A stretch of 57,418 bases of DNA, taken from the NCBI GenBank assembly GCA_013178165.1, contig JABLXG010000024.1, positions 1-57,418 of the forward strand, read 5' to 3'. The notes under the pieces are model-generated. The model was given only the letters and a program-made list of their open reading frames with translations, was not told the DNA's origin and searched no databases. Positions 17,601 to 25,475 of this stretch are shown here, one piece after another. Source of the stretch: Anaerolineae bacterium (lineage in GTDB: Bacteria; Chloroflexota; Anaerolineae; Aggregatilineales; Ch27). How positions within the stretch are numbered: the first letter of the stretch is position 1; each line of letters starts with the position of its first letter. The position numbers and the translations under genes are program-made.

Positions 17601-17828
17601 GTGCAGATGATGCGCCGCGATGCCGACTTTGAGATCAGCGATCGTATCGCGGTGACCTTCAGCGGCTCGGAGCGGGTCGCCAGGGCGCTGGCTGCGCACC
17701 ATGATTACGTGGCTGGCGAAACGCTGGCCGAGTCTGTACTGGCAGCCGAGCCTCCGGCAGGCGCGTTCAGCCAGGCGTTCACGATCGATGACGAAGATCT
17801 GGTGTTGAGCGTACGGCGGGTCGGCTAG
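14643..17828 (+). CDS. ileS: Isoleucyl-tRNA synthetase, type 2-like
   Basis: A 1061-residue class I synthetase that charges tRNA-Ile in the cytoplasm. The HIGH-region reads PPTANGKPGTHHVLARAYKD, so the signature is GTHH, close to the GIHH form I associate with type 2 (eukaryote-like) enzymes. KMSKS is intact in ATGQKMSKSRPETF. The editing domain shows TEEGTGIVHIAPAFGQDD. Cys pairs CWRC, CDNPDC and CRQC suggest zinc sites. ATG 14643 with GGAG at 14631-14634 gives the normal N-terminus; an in-frame GTG at 14568 would run through the leader. Type 2 enzymes are generally less sensitive to mupirocin; whether this one is cannot be said. Terminator-like hairpins follow. Confidence 0.96.
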   Translation: MFKPVSAKVNIPAVENEQLEFWRKRRIFERTQIERKGGPRFVFYEGPPTANGKPGTHHVLARAYKDMFPRYKTMNGYYVLRKGGWDTHGLPVEIEVEKELGLHDKREIEAYGVAAFNEKCRQSVFRYINEWEKLTERMAFWVSLDDAYVTFTNDYIQSVWWILRQLWDKGLLYRGKKVVPYCARCGTPLSSHEVAQGYEDVSDPSIFVRFPLRDEPGTYFLVWTTTPWTLPGNVALAVGADVDYVRVEGPADDGGTERLILAESLLNAALKEPGAYRVLDRFKGRDLAGKHYQPLYTFLPVEQDYAYVVTGDFVSTEEGTGIVHIAPAFGQDDMEAGQAYGLPVLVTVRPDGTFIDAVTPWRGMWVKDADEHIIRELKSRGLMYRVQKYLHSYPFCWRCKSPLLYYARDTWFIKTTAYRDKMIALNNTINWVPDHIKSGRFGNWLEDLKDWALGRERYWGTPLPVWQCDNPDCGHMVCVGGVDELSKLSGVDQSNLDLHRPYVDEVHWACRQCNGRGTMYRVPELIDVWFDSGSMPVAQWGYPYYNQEMFREQYPADYICEAVDQTRGWFYSLHAIASMLFEQVAFKNVICLGHILDATGQKMSKSRPETFVEPWQVFDKYGADAFRWYMYTSSPPGEPRRFSMDLVGEVVTKFLLTLWNTYSFFVTYANLDGWSPDQAAPPVAERDPLDRWVLAELHALVQRVTEAYENYDVPGATRPIQTFVEELSNWYVRLSRRRFWKSEDDTDKLSAYATLYECLTTLAYLLAPAMPFMAETIYRNLVASVQPDAPESVHLARWPVANEQLIDRDLMGAMALAQRLVSLGRAARESANLRVRQPLQEAAFAVRFPAEREIVQTLSDLIASELNVKQVNVLDSADEVVTYTLNPLPAKLGRKFGKDFPRVQKALREGDPAEVAAWARALLSGQAIQVTLDGQTYEVAPDECEVRQGAAEGYAVAEEAGYLAALRTALTEDLILEGLAREIVRRVQMMRRDADFEISDRIAVTFSGSERVARALAAHHDYVAGETLAESVLAAEPPAGAFSQAFTIDDEDLVLSVRRVG

Positions 17829-17860
17829 GCGGCTGGCTGCAAACGAATCGTGAGATGTTC

Positions 17861-17888
17861 AGCGGCCCTGTCCCTGGATGGGGCCGCT
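17861..17888 (+). terminator. Hairpin just after ileS
   Basis: AGCGGCCC (17861-17868) pairs perfectly with GGGCCGCT (17881-17888) around a 12-base loop, 33 bases after the ileS stop. No T-run follows, so termination strength is uncertain; it may protect the transcript end. Confidence 0.4.
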
Positions 17889-17924
17889 GCTGCTGTGGCG
17901 GGAGTCTGTCGTAAGACTCACAGC

Positions 17925-17954
17925 AGGGGCGTCATCCGCGCGGGTGACGCCCCT
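17925..17954. terminator. Two-way terminator-like hairpin between ileS and ftsH
   Basis: AGGGGCGTCA (17925-17934) pairs perfectly with TGACGCCCCT (17945-17954). It lies between the ends of the converging ileS and ftsH genes (ftsH stop at 17980), the usual site of a shared terminator. No long T-run is present on either side. Confidence 0.5.
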
Positions 17955-17979
17955 GATTCAGCGGTGATAATGTGAGAGG

Positions 17980-19911
17980 TTAACGAGCCGGGCTGGGAGC
18001 CGTCCCCAGTTTGGGGGCGGAGGGGCTTTCGTCGCCGTCGCTGGCCGCTTTGCGCCGGGCGGCGTCCTTCACCGCCAGCGGGTCAACCTCCGGGACGACC
18101 TTCTCGCCCATCAGAGCCAGGAATTCTTCCTGGTTGATGGTTTCGACTTCCAGCAGATGCTGGACGAGCAGATCAAGCTTATCGCGGTTTTCGATTAGCA
18201 GCTTCTTGACGCGCTCGTATTCCTCGCTGATGATTTTGCTGACTTCGTGATCGATTTCTTCGGCGACATGCTCGCTATAGTCCCGCTGCTCACCGATCTC
18301 GCGGCCCAGGAAGACCAGCTCTTCCTTCTGGCCGAAGATGATCGGCCCCAGCTTGTCGCTCATGCCATAACGCTTGACCATCGAGCGGGCGATCTTGGTG
18401 ACCTGATCCAGGTCGCTCATCGCGCCGGTGGTCACCTCACCAAAGACGATCTCCTCGGCGGCGCGGCCACCCAACGCACCGGCGATCTGGGCGCGTAGAC
18501 GGCTGGCGGTGACGTAGTTGATGTCTTCTTCCGGCATACTCCAGGTGACTCCGCCGGCCATGCCGCGCGGCACAATGGTGACTTTGCGCACGGGATCGCT
18601 GTAGGGCAGCATGTGGAAGGCCACCGCATGCCCGGCTTCGTGGTAGGCCACCAGCTGGCGCTCGCGTTCGGTAATGATCCGGCTCTTGCGCTCCGGGCCA
18701 AGCAGGACGCGCTCGATTGCCTCTTCAAAATCGCGCTGGGAAATGCTCTTCTTGTTCTTGCGGGCGGCGACGATGGCTGCCTCGTTAACAAGATTCTCGA
18801 TGTCCGCGCCGACAAAGCCCGGTGTCGCTTTGGCCAGGGCATGGAGGTCGACATCACTGGCCAGTGGCTTGCCCTTGACGTGCACCTTAAGGATTTCCTC
18901 GCGCCCGCGCAGATCGGGCCGGTCAAGTACGACGCGGCGGTCAAAGCGACCCGGACGCATCAGAGCCGGGTCGAGGATATCCGGGCGGTTGGTGGCGGCG
19001 ATGACGATCACGTTGGTATCGGTGTCGAAACCATCCATTTCCACCAAGATCTGGTTCAGGGTCTGCTCGCGTTCATCATGGCTGCCACCCAGCCCTGCGC
19101 CACGATGCCGCCCGACGGCGTCGATCTCATCGACGAACACGATGCATGGACTGTGGCGTTTGGCCTGGTCGAACAGGTCACGCACGCGGCTGGCGCCCAC
19201 GCCAACGAACATCTCGACGAACTCCGAACCGGAGATGCTGAAGAAGGGCACACCGGCTTCCCCGGCGACAGCTTTGGCCAGGAGTGTCTTGCCAGTGCCG
19301 GGGCTGCCCACCAGCAGCACGCCTTTGGGGATGCGTGCGCCCAGCTGGATGAACTTCTCTGGTTCTTTGAGGAATTCGACGACTTCGCGCAATTCCTCTT
19401 TGGCCTCGTCAACCCCGGCGACATCGTTAAAGGTCACCGTCGGTTGATCGCTGGTGAACATCCGGGCGCGGCTCTTGCCGAAGGAGAGGGCTTGATTATT
19501 GGAACCCTGGGCCTGCCGAAGCATCAGGTAGATGAACCCACCAAGCAACAGCAGGGGCAGGATGCTGCTCAGGATGCCCAGCCAGGCGCCGATGTTGCTG
19601 GGTGCGGCGTTCTGTAGGTCGATGGCCTGGAGCTTCTGGGGGTCCACCCCCAGCGCAAGCAGTTGCTCCGGCGCGGGCAGGCTGGGGTCCTTGCGGCTGA
19701 CCGCCGTGCTGCCGTCCAGGTAACGCGCCGTGATCTCGTTGTCAGCGACGACAAGACGCTGAATGCGCCCGGCGTTGATATCCTGGGCAAGCTCGCTCAG
19801 GGAGATTTCAGGGACGCTGGTGTTATTGCCCCAGAAGCTCATGGTGATGACCAGAATGGCAATACCTACCAGGACGTACACCAGAAAGTTACGATACCGA
19901 GAATTGTTCAC
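17980..19911 (-). CDS. ftsH: ATP-dependent zinc metalloprotease FtsH
   Basis: A 643-residue membrane AAA+ protease that degrades misfolded membrane proteins and short-lived regulators. Two membrane helices (about 10-27 and 109-131) flank an extracytoplasmic domain. The AAA module has Walker A GSPGTGKT (202-209), Walker B IVFVDEID (257-264) and the second region of homology [20 protein letters not shown]. The zinc site is HEAGH (424-428), followed by the third ligand region. Length and layout are normal. The tail is charged and low-complexity ([13 protein letters not shown]). A leftward promoter-like TATAAT lies at 20020-20025. The Ser/Thr kinase gene upstream runs the same way but is 213 bases away. 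Confidence 0.97.
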   Translation of the reverse strand: MNNSRYRNFLVYVLVGIAILVITMSFWGNNTSVPEISLSELAQDINAGRIQRLVVADNEITARYLDGSTAVSRKDPSLPAPEQLLALGVDPQKLQAIDLQNAAPSNIGAWLGILSSILPLLLLGGFIYLMLRQAQGSNNQALSFGKSRARMFTSDQPTVTFNDVAGVDEAKEELREVVEFLKEPEKFIQLGARIPKGVLLVGSPGTGKTLLAKAVAGEAGVPFFSISGSEFVEMFVGVGASRVRDLFDQAKRHSPCIVFVDEIDAVGRHRGAGLGGSHDEREQTLNQILVEMDGFDTDTNVIVIAATNRPDILDPALMRPGRFDRRVVLDRPDLRGREEILKVHVKGKPLASDVDLHALAKATPGFVGADIENLVNEAAIVAARKNKKSISQRDFEEAIERVLLGPERKSRIITERERQLVAYHEAGHAVAFHMLPYSDPVRKVTIVPRGMAGGVTWSMPEEDINYVTASRLRAQIAGALGGRAAEEIVFGEVTTGAMSDLDQVTKIARSMVKRYGMSDKLGPIIFGQKEELVFLGREIGEQRDYSEHVAEEIDHEVSKIISEEYERVKKLLIENRDKLDLLVQHLLEVETINQEEFLALMGEKVVPEVDPLAVKDAARRKAASDGDESPSAPKLGTAPSPAR

Positions 19912-20019
19912 TACCAGGTTCCTCCACCTTAAGCCAGCGGGTAACTGACATTTCCAGCGGCAGGGACGGAAAAATCGATCGGCGCTGAAGGCCGCCGGTT
20001 AGTAGACCCTCTATGTAAA

Positions 20020-20025
20020 ATTATA
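20020..20025 (-). promoter_or_regulatory. -10 element upstream of ftsH
   Basis: On the minus strand TATAAT lies 109 bases before the ftsH start, in the 213-base gap to the kinase gene, which is noticeably AT-rich between 20010 and 20090. The -35 region (TGGAGT at 20043-20048, spacer 17) is a poor match. Confidence 0.4.
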
Positions 20026-20124
20026 CCGTTAGGCCGGGCAAAACTCCACATCGGCATTGTATTCTTAATGCACCTATAACGAGATATGGAAATTGTCCGG
20101 GCGTTCTGGCCCCTGGGCGCCGTA

Positions 20125-21291
20125 TCACCGATACGCCGCCAGGATGGTCAGGCCAAGCGGGATCAGGCCCAGGACCGCCATCATCGCCAGCAGGATCAGG
20201 ATGACGGTCACCACATTATTGACCTGTTCGGTGGTTTCGATTTCCCGGAGCGTATGACGTGCCGGCCCTCTGGCGGGAACCGGAGGTTGCACCGGGGGCG
20301 TATAGGGAGGTGGCGTCCAGGAGCCAGCCGGTGAAGTTTGCGGCTGGTAGGGCGGCTGGGCTGTCTGAGTGGGCAGGCTACCACTCACCGGTGTGGCGGC
20401 GACAGTAGGCGCAGCAGGGCGGACAGTGAGCGGTGCAACGAACTGGTTGGTGGCCTGGTGGCCCTGCCGGAGGTAGGTGATCAGAATCCGGCCAAGCTGG
20501 TCAGCGGTGCGGTAGCGGGACGCCGGCTCCTTGGACATCACCTTTTGGACAATCTGATCCAGTTCCGGGGGGATGGCTGGGTTGAAGTCGCTGACATGCG
20601 GCGGCTCCTGCTGGATGTGGGCCAGCGCCAGTTCTTGCTGGTCGGCACCGATGAAGGGCAGGCGACCGGTCAACATCTCAAAGAGTACAACACCGATCGA
20701 ATACACATCGGAGGCGGGGGTAGGGCGCTCCCCCTGAGCCTGTTCCGGCGAGAAGTAGTGCGGGCTGCCCCATACAACACGCTGCTTTTCCCCGATGGAG
20801 GCATCGGAGAGCGCCTGAGCGATGCCGAAATCGGTGACTTTGACGATATCGCCCTCGGCGACCAGCACGTTCTGCGGCTTAACATCCGCATGCACCAGGC
20901 CGGAACGGTGGGCATAGCCGACGCCGGCACAGATCTTGATGGCGATATCCAGCGCCCGTTCCACCCGGAAAGGCGCCTCAGTGCGGATGAGCTTCTTCAA
21001 GTCCTGCCCGTCGACGAACTCCATGACAATGTAGTGCGTCTTGCCGGACTGGCCGACATCATGCACGGTGACGATGTTAGGGTGGCTCAGACGGGCGACG
21101 CTGCGCGCCTCGTTGCGGAAGCGCTCCAGAAAAGAAGGATCGGAGATGAGGCTGGGCCGCAGAATCTTGATGGCGACCATGCGGCCAAGCTCCTGGTCGT
21201 AAGCTTTGTAGATCACCGCCATACCGCCTGATCCCTGCTGGGCGATCAGGCGGTAGCGATTGTTGAGAAACGTTTCCTGGTTGCTCATCAT
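20125..21291 (-). CDS. Eukaryotic-type Ser/Thr protein kinase with C-terminal membrane helix
   Basis: A 388-residue kinase. The catalytic domain (about 13-275) has the Gly-rich loop QGSGGMAVIYKA, Lys42 in VAIKIL, HADVKPQN (134-141) and DFG (154-156). The HRD arginine is replaced by Ala (HAD), so it lacks the Arg that usually couples activity to activation-loop phosphorylation. A Pro/Gln/Thr-rich linker (about 275-345) leads to one hydrophobic helix near the C-terminus (about 355-384); little lies outside the membrane, so there is no PASTA sensor. ATG 21291 is chosen; an upstream TTG would add four residues. FHA domains, which bind phosphothreonine, occur at 33720 in this window and could be partners (inference). 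Confidence 0.9.
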   Translation of the reverse strand: MMSNQETFLNNRYRLIAQQGSGGMAVIYKAYDQELGRMVAIKILRPSLISDPSFLERFRNEARSVARLSHPNIVTVHDVGQSGKTHYIVMEFVDGQDLKKLIRTEAPFRVERALDIAIKICAGVGYAHRSGLVHADVKPQNVLVAEGDIVKVTDFGIAQALSDASIGEKQRVVWGSPHYFSPEQAQGERPTPASDVYSIGVVLFEMLTGRLPFIGADQQELALAHIQQEPPHVSDFNPAIPPELDQIVQKVMSKEPASRYRTADQLGRILITYLRQGHQATNQFVAPLTVRPAAPTVAATPVSGSLPTQTAQPPYQPQTSPAGSWTPPPYTPPVQPPVPARGPARHTLREIETTEQVNNVVTVILILLAMMAVLGLIPLGLTILAAYR

Positions 21292-21350
21292 CCGGTAATC
21301 CAATTCACCTGACTAGCATCCTGATTGTACCTGCAAACGGGCCAAGATGC

Positions 21351-21379
21351 TTGCATTTGGCCGGGGCCTGTGCTACGCT
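21351..21379 (+). promoter_or_regulatory. Promoter of the btuD riboswitch transcript
   Basis: TTGCAT (21351-21356), a 17-base spacer, then TACGCT at 21374-21379 preceded by TGC, so an extended -10 (TGCTACGCT). It is placed just before the cobalamin riboswitch. Individual hexamers match only in part. Confidence 0.45.
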
Positions 21380-21384
21380 TCCTG

Positions 21385-21575
21385 CATACCGTCACAACTG
21401 CTCTGGTCAGGGGCAGGCCTGAAGTGCAGGCCTGTACGGCGAAGCCGGTGCGAATCCGGCGCTGCCCCGCAACGGTGATCGGGTCCACCCGTCAGTCCGG
21501 ACGACCACCCTGGCCGGGTTCCTGTCTTTCGCGGAGGGGAGACAGGCGCCAGCACAGGCTGAGCAGGTGACCACC
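21385..21575 (+). promoter_or_regulatory. Cobalamin riboswitch upstream of btuD
   Basis: The conserved core is plain: GAAGCCGGTGCGAATCCGGC followed by GCTGCCCCGCAACGGTGA (about 21439-21479), and a B12-box-like stretch GTCAGTCCGGACGACCACC (about 21491-21509). These match the cobalamin riboswitch consensus, an RNA that binds adenosylcobalamin and shuts down uptake or synthesis genes. Edges are approximate. A terminator hairpin with a seven-T run lies between it and the btuD start, so control is most likely by premature termination when B12 is plentiful. Confidence 0.93.
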
Positions 21576-21578
21576 ATG

Positions 21579-21610
21579 AACGGATCGGCCCTCCGCCGAG
21601 CCGTTTTTTT
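21579..21610 (+). terminator. Riboswitch-controlled terminator before btuD
   Basis: AACGG (21579-21583) pairs with CCGTT (21601-21605), with an inner TCGGC/GCCGA stem separated by one mismatch, and the run of seven T (21604-21610) follows. GGCCCTCCGCCG can alternatively pair with the downstream CGGCGGAAGGCC, giving a competing fold over the T-run. Confidence 0.72.
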
Positions 21611-21636
21611 GTCCGGCGGAAGGCCGGAAGGGTGCT

Positions 21637-22461
21637 ATGGACAAACCGCAACGCCAACAACACGCCGGTGGGGATCGGTTACTCCAGGCAGAAGGGGTCT
21701 CATGCCAGCTGGGAGATGTTGAGATTCTGCGGCAGGTGACCTTTCAACTGGCAGCGGGGGAACTGGTCGGGCTGGTAGGGCCAAACGGCGCTGGCAAATC
21801 GACGTTGCTCAGGGTGCTGGGTGGTCTGCTGACCACAGGAGTACAGGGCCGTATCGCATTGCTGGGCCGTCCGCTGAGTACCTATAGCCCGCGCGAGGTT
21901 GCCCGGCTGATCGCCCATGTGCCACAGGCCACCGCCCTGGACTTTCCGTTCACTGTACGGGATATCGTGCTGATGGGACGCAGCCCTTACCTGGGACGTT
22001 TTCAGCTGGAAGGGCCGCGCGACCGGACGATCGCAGAGTGGGCGATGCGCACCGCCGATGTGCTTCCGTTCGGTGGGCGGCTGGTCAGCACGTTGAGCGG
22101 CGGCGAACGCCAGCGTGTCCTGATTGCGCGGGCGCTGGCCCAGGAACCGGCTATCCTGTTGCTGGATGAGCCGACCAGCAACCTGGACATCAAACACCAG
22201 CTGGCCCTGCTGGAGATGGTGCGCTCCCTGGCTCATCGTGATGGCCTGGGTGTAGTGGCTGCGATTCACGATCTGCCGCTGGCGGCGCGTTTTTGCGACC
22301 GGATCGTGTTGCTCACCCAGGGGCGTGTTGTGGCAGCAGGGCGGCCGGATCAGGTGTTTACACCGGCGCGGCTGGCCCAGGTCTTTGGTGTTGAGGTGAG
22401 CGTGGAACGGGAGCCAACGACGGGGTATCTCCGGTTGTATCCACTGCGGCCGGCTTCCTGA
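21637..22461 (+). CDS. btuD: ABC transporter ATP-binding protein, BtuD/FecE type (vitamin B12 uptake)
   Basis: A 274-residue ATPase subunit of a class II-type importer. Walker A GPNGAGKST (48-56), signature LSGGERQR (153-160), Walker B ILLLDEPTSNLD (about 173-184) and the switch His in AAIHDLPLA are all present. The family serves cobalamin, haem or siderophores; the cobalamin riboswitch directly upstream decides for B12 or a related corrinoid. It stands alone: the matching permease and binding protein (btuC, btuF) are about 6 kb away on the other strand behind a second cobalamin riboswitch. GAAGGG lies 5 bases before the ATG. A short tail (TTGYLRLYPL) ends the protein. Confidence 0.9.
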   Translation: MDKPQRQQHAGGDRLLQAEGVSCQLGDVEILRQVTFQLAAGELVGLVGPNGAGKSTLLRVLGGLLTTGVQGRIALLGRPLSTYSPREVARLIAHVPQATALDFPFTVRDIVLMGRSPYLGRFQLEGPRDRTIAEWAMRTADVLPFGGRLVSTLSGGERQRVLIARALAQEPAILLLDEPTSNLDIKHQLALLEMVRSLAHRDGLGVVAAIHDLPLAARFCDRIVLLTQGRVVAAGRPDQVFTPARLAQVFGVEVSVEREPTTGYLRLYPLRPAS

Positions 22462-22538
22462 GCGGGCGATCATCTGATCTTTGTCTTCCAGATTTGAGCA
22501 AATTGCCACAATCGAGCGGCAGTATTTTGCGTGCAGCG

Positions 22539-22547
22539 TGGTATAAT
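22539..22547 (+). promoter_or_regulatory. Extended -10 promoter (TGGTATAAT) for ppdK
   Basis: A perfect TATAAT at 22542-22547 preceded by TGG. No convincing -35. The resulting ppdK leader would be about 150 bases; I see no known regulatory RNA in it. Confidence 0.5.
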
Positions 22548-22705
22548 CCACTAGGTTTTTTGCTGTGTCCACGCCGGTCTGCAGAATCGGCGCATCCCTA
22601 TAGCGAACCTGGCATTTGCCATTAGCGTGAATGTCGCCGTCGCTCTTTACTGCACTGCTGGGCGGAAACGTATCGGGTGTGACCGCCACATGGAAAGGAA
22701 CCACC

Positions 22706-25372
22706 ATGACGAAGAAATGGGTATATCTCTTTGAAGAAGGTAATGCCAAGATGCGGGACCTCCTGGGAGGCAAGGGGGCCGGCCTGGCTGAGATGACCAA
22801 CCTGGGCCTGCCCGTGCCGCCTGGGTTTACCTGCACCACCGAGGCCTGCCTAGAGTACCTGAACAACAATAACACCCTGCCGGAAGGTCTGTGGGAGCAG
22901 GTACTGGAAGGCATGGAGAAGCTGGGCAAGAAGATGGGGCGCAAGTTCGGCGACCCCAACAATCCGCTGCTGGTGTCCGTCCGTTCTGGCGCCAAGTTCT
23001 CCATGCCTGGCATGATGGACACGATCCTCAACCTGGGCCTCAACGATGAATCGGTGCATGCGCTGGCCGCCAAAGCCGATGAGCGTTTTGCCTGGGATGC
23101 CTACCGTCGCCTGGTGCAGATGTTCAGCAAAGTCGTGCTGGATGTCGAAGGCCACCTGTTTGAGGAGATCATCTCCCGGATCAAGCAGGAAGAGGGCGTC
23201 AAGACCGATCCGGAAATCTCCGCCGCGGGCTGGCAGAAGGCTGTCGCCGAATTCAAGGCGGTGACCAAGCGCGAGACCGGCATTGACTTCCCCCAGGACC
23301 CCTGGAAGCAACTCCAGCTGGCGATTGAAGCCGTGTTCAAGTCCTGGAATGGCAAGCGCGCTGTGGACTACCGTAATGCCACCGGCATCTCCCACAAGCT
23401 CGGTACGGCGGTGAATGTCCAGGCGATGGTCTTTGGCAACGTGGGCAATGACTCCGGCTCCGGCGTTGCCTTTACCCGCAACCCCTCCACTGGTGAGAAG
23501 GACTTCTTCGGCGAGTACCTGTTCAACGCGCAGGGCGAGGATGTGGTCTCCGGCGCCCGTACGCCAACCGAAGTCCACAAACTGAAGGAAGAAGCGCCTG
23601 CCGCCTGGGAAGCGCTGATGAATGTTGCCCGGATTCTGGAGCAGCACTACCGCGAAATGCAGGACATGGAGTTCACCATCGAGAATGGCAAGCTGTACAT
23701 GCTCCAGACCCGCAATGGCAAGCGTACAGCGGCTGCCGCGGTGAAGATCGCGGTGGACATGGTGAACGAGGGCCTGATCACCAAGGAAGAGGCGGTCTCC
23801 CGTATCGAGCACTTCCAGATCGATCAGCTGCTGCATCCGCGTTTTGACCCCGAGGCGCTCAAGAAGGCTGTCAAGCTGACCAAGGGTCTGAATGCTTCGC
23901 CCGGAGCAGCCGTGGGTGAGGTCTACTTCGACGCCGATACCGCTGAGAAGAAGGCCAAGGAAGAAGGCAAGGCGGTTGTTCTGGTTCGTCCGGAAACCAC
24001 GCCCGATGACGTGCATGGCATGCTGGCGGCCAAGGGTATCCTGACCCAGCATGGCGGCGCGACCAGCCATGCGGCTGTGGTGGCCCGTCAGCTGGGCAAG
24101 CCCTGCGTGGCCGGCGCTGAGGAGATCAAGATCGATCTCAAGGCGCGCCAGTTCACGGTGAAGGGCGTGACGATCAAAGAGGGTGATGTGATCTCGGTCG
24201 ATGGCGCGACTGGCGAAGTGTACCAGGGCGCTATCCCGACGGTCGCCCCGAACTTCGACGAGCAGACCGATCTCAAGACCATCCTGGAATGGGCCGATCA
24301 GATCCGCAAGCTCCAGGTGTGGGCCAACGCGGACGATCCGCAGCAGGCTGCCCGCGCCCGCAGCTATGGCGCTCAGGGCATCGGCCTGTGCCGTACCGAG
24401 CACATGTTCCTCGGTGAGCGTACCGAGAAGTTCCAGGAAGCCATCCTGGCCGAGACGCCGGAGGAGTTCGACCGCGTCCTCAACGAGGTGCTCCTGCCGC
24501 TCCAGCGCGAGGACTTCTACGGTATCTTCAAGGTGATGGATGGTCTACCGGTGATCATCCGTTTGCTTGACCCGCCGCTGCACGAGTTCCTGCCTTCGCA
24601 GATCGAGCTGACCGAAGAGGTCGCCCGCATGGAAGGCGCTGGCCAGACCAATACGCCGGAGTATGCCAAGAAGAAGAAGCTGCTGGCGGCTGTCAACAAT
24701 ATGCATGAGTTCAACCCCATGCTGGGCCTGCGTGGCTGCCGCCTGGGCATCGTCATGCCCGGCCTGAACAAGATGCAGGTGCGCGCCATCTTTGAGGCGG
24801 CCTGCGACGCGGCCAAGGAAGGTGTGGTGGTCAAGCCAGAGGTCATGATCCCGCTGACCGCTCATGTGAACGAACTGAAGCATATCCAGCCGCTGCTGGA
24901 AGAAGTGGCCGAGCAGGTCATGGCCGAGAAGGGCATCCGTGTCGAGTACAAGTTCGGCACGATGATCGAGGTCCCGCGGGCGGCCCTGACTGCCGGCGAG
25001 ATCGCGACAGTGGCCCAGTTCTTCAGCTTTGGCACCAACGACCTGACGCAGATGACGTTCGGGATCAGCCGCGACGACGCTGAGCGCAAGTTCCTGCTGC
25101 GCTATGCGGATGAAGGTGACCTGAACATCCTGCCCAAGAACCCCTTCCAGACACTGGATGAGGAAGGCGTCGGGAAGCTGATCTTCATGGCTGTGGAGGA
25201 GGGCCGTAAGACCCGTCCTGAGCTGGAAGTCGGCATCTGCGGCGAGCACGGCGGCGATCCGGCGTCGATCGACCTATGCCATCGTGCCGGCCTCAACTAT
25301 GTGAGCTGCTCGCCGTTCCGCGTTCCGATCGCACGCCTGTCGGCGGCTCACGCCGCGATCAAGAATCGCTAA
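22706..25372 (+). CDS. ppdK: Pyruvate, phosphate dikinase
   Basis: An 888-residue enzyme that interconverts pyruvate + ATP + phosphate with PEP + AMP + pyrophosphate. The N-terminal nucleotide-binding part begins KWVYLFEEGNAKMRDLLGGKG. The swinging His is His455 in GGATSHAAVVARQLGKP, the same residue number as in the well-studied Clostridium symbiosum enzyme. The C-terminal barrel has GLRGCRLGIVMP, FGTNDLTQMTFG and the catalytic Cys845 in CGEHGGDP. ATG 22706 has AAAGGA upstream; a longer in-frame start at 22631 runs into leader sequence. It is followed by a strong terminator and then pckA, so both enzymes of the PEP node are neighbours but probably separate transcripts. Confidence 0.97.
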   Translation: MTKKWVYLFEEGNAKMRDLLGGKGAGLAEMTNLGLPVPPGFTCTTEACLEYLNNNNTLPEGLWEQVLEGMEKLGKKMGRKFGDPNNPLLVSVRSGAKFSMPGMMDTILNLGLNDESVHALAAKADERFAWDAYRRLVQMFSKVVLDVEGHLFEEIISRIKQEEGVKTDPEISAAGWQKAVAEFKAVTKRETGIDFPQDPWKQLQLAIEAVFKSWNGKRAVDYRNATGISHKLGTAVNVQAMVFGNVGNDSGSGVAFTRNPSTGEKDFFGEYLFNAQGEDVVSGARTPTEVHKLKEEAPAAWEALMNVARILEQHYREMQDMEFTIENGKLYMLQTRNGKRTAAAAVKIAVDMVNEGLITKEEAVSRIEHFQIDQLLHPRFDPEALKKAVKLTKGLNASPGAAVGEVYFDADTAEKKAKEEGKAVVLVRPETTPDDVHGMLAAKGILTQHGGATSHAAVVARQLGKPCVAGAEEIKIDLKARQFTVKGVTIKEGDVISVDGATGEVYQGAIPTVAPNFDEQTDLKTILEWADQIRKLQVWANADDPQQAARARSYGAQGIGLCRTEHMFLGERTEKFQEAILAETPEEFDRVLNEVLLPLQREDFYGIFKVMDGLPVIIRLLDPPLHEFLPSQIELTEEVARMEGAGQTNTPEYAKKKKLLAAVNNMHEFNPMLGLRGCRLGIVMPGLNKMQVRAIFEAACDAAKEGVVVKPEVMIPLTAHVNELKHIQPLLEEVAEQVMAEKGIRVEYKFGTMIEVPRAALTAGEIATVAQFFSFGTNDLTQMTFGISRDDAERKFLLRYADEGDLNILPKNPFQTLDEEGVGKLIFMAVEEGRKTRPELEVGICGEHGGDPASIDLCHRAGLNYVSCSPFRVPIARLSAAHAAIKNR

Positions 25373-25396
25373 GCTGGCCACATAGCAGCAGAGTAG

Positions 25397-25432
25397 ACGG
25401 GCGGGAAATTCAGCAGCGGGTTTCCCGCCCGT
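25397..25432 (+). terminator. Terminator-like hairpin after ppdK
   Basis: A perfect 12-bp stem, ACGGGCGGGAAA (25397-25408) with TTTCCCGCCCGT (25421-25432), 12-base loop, then TATGTTTGTTG, T-rich but interrupted. It is located 24 bases after the ppdK stop. Confidence 0.68.
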
Positions 25433-25475
25433 TATGTTTGTTGTCACCGAAAAGAGTTTGTCAGGGAGGACGCTG

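Noticed and set aside
22850-24403. A 517-codon open frame opposite ppdK
   Set aside because: It lies wholly antisense to a certain, highly conserved gene; its composition (His/Leu/Gly-rich) is what the complement of a GC-rich gene gives.
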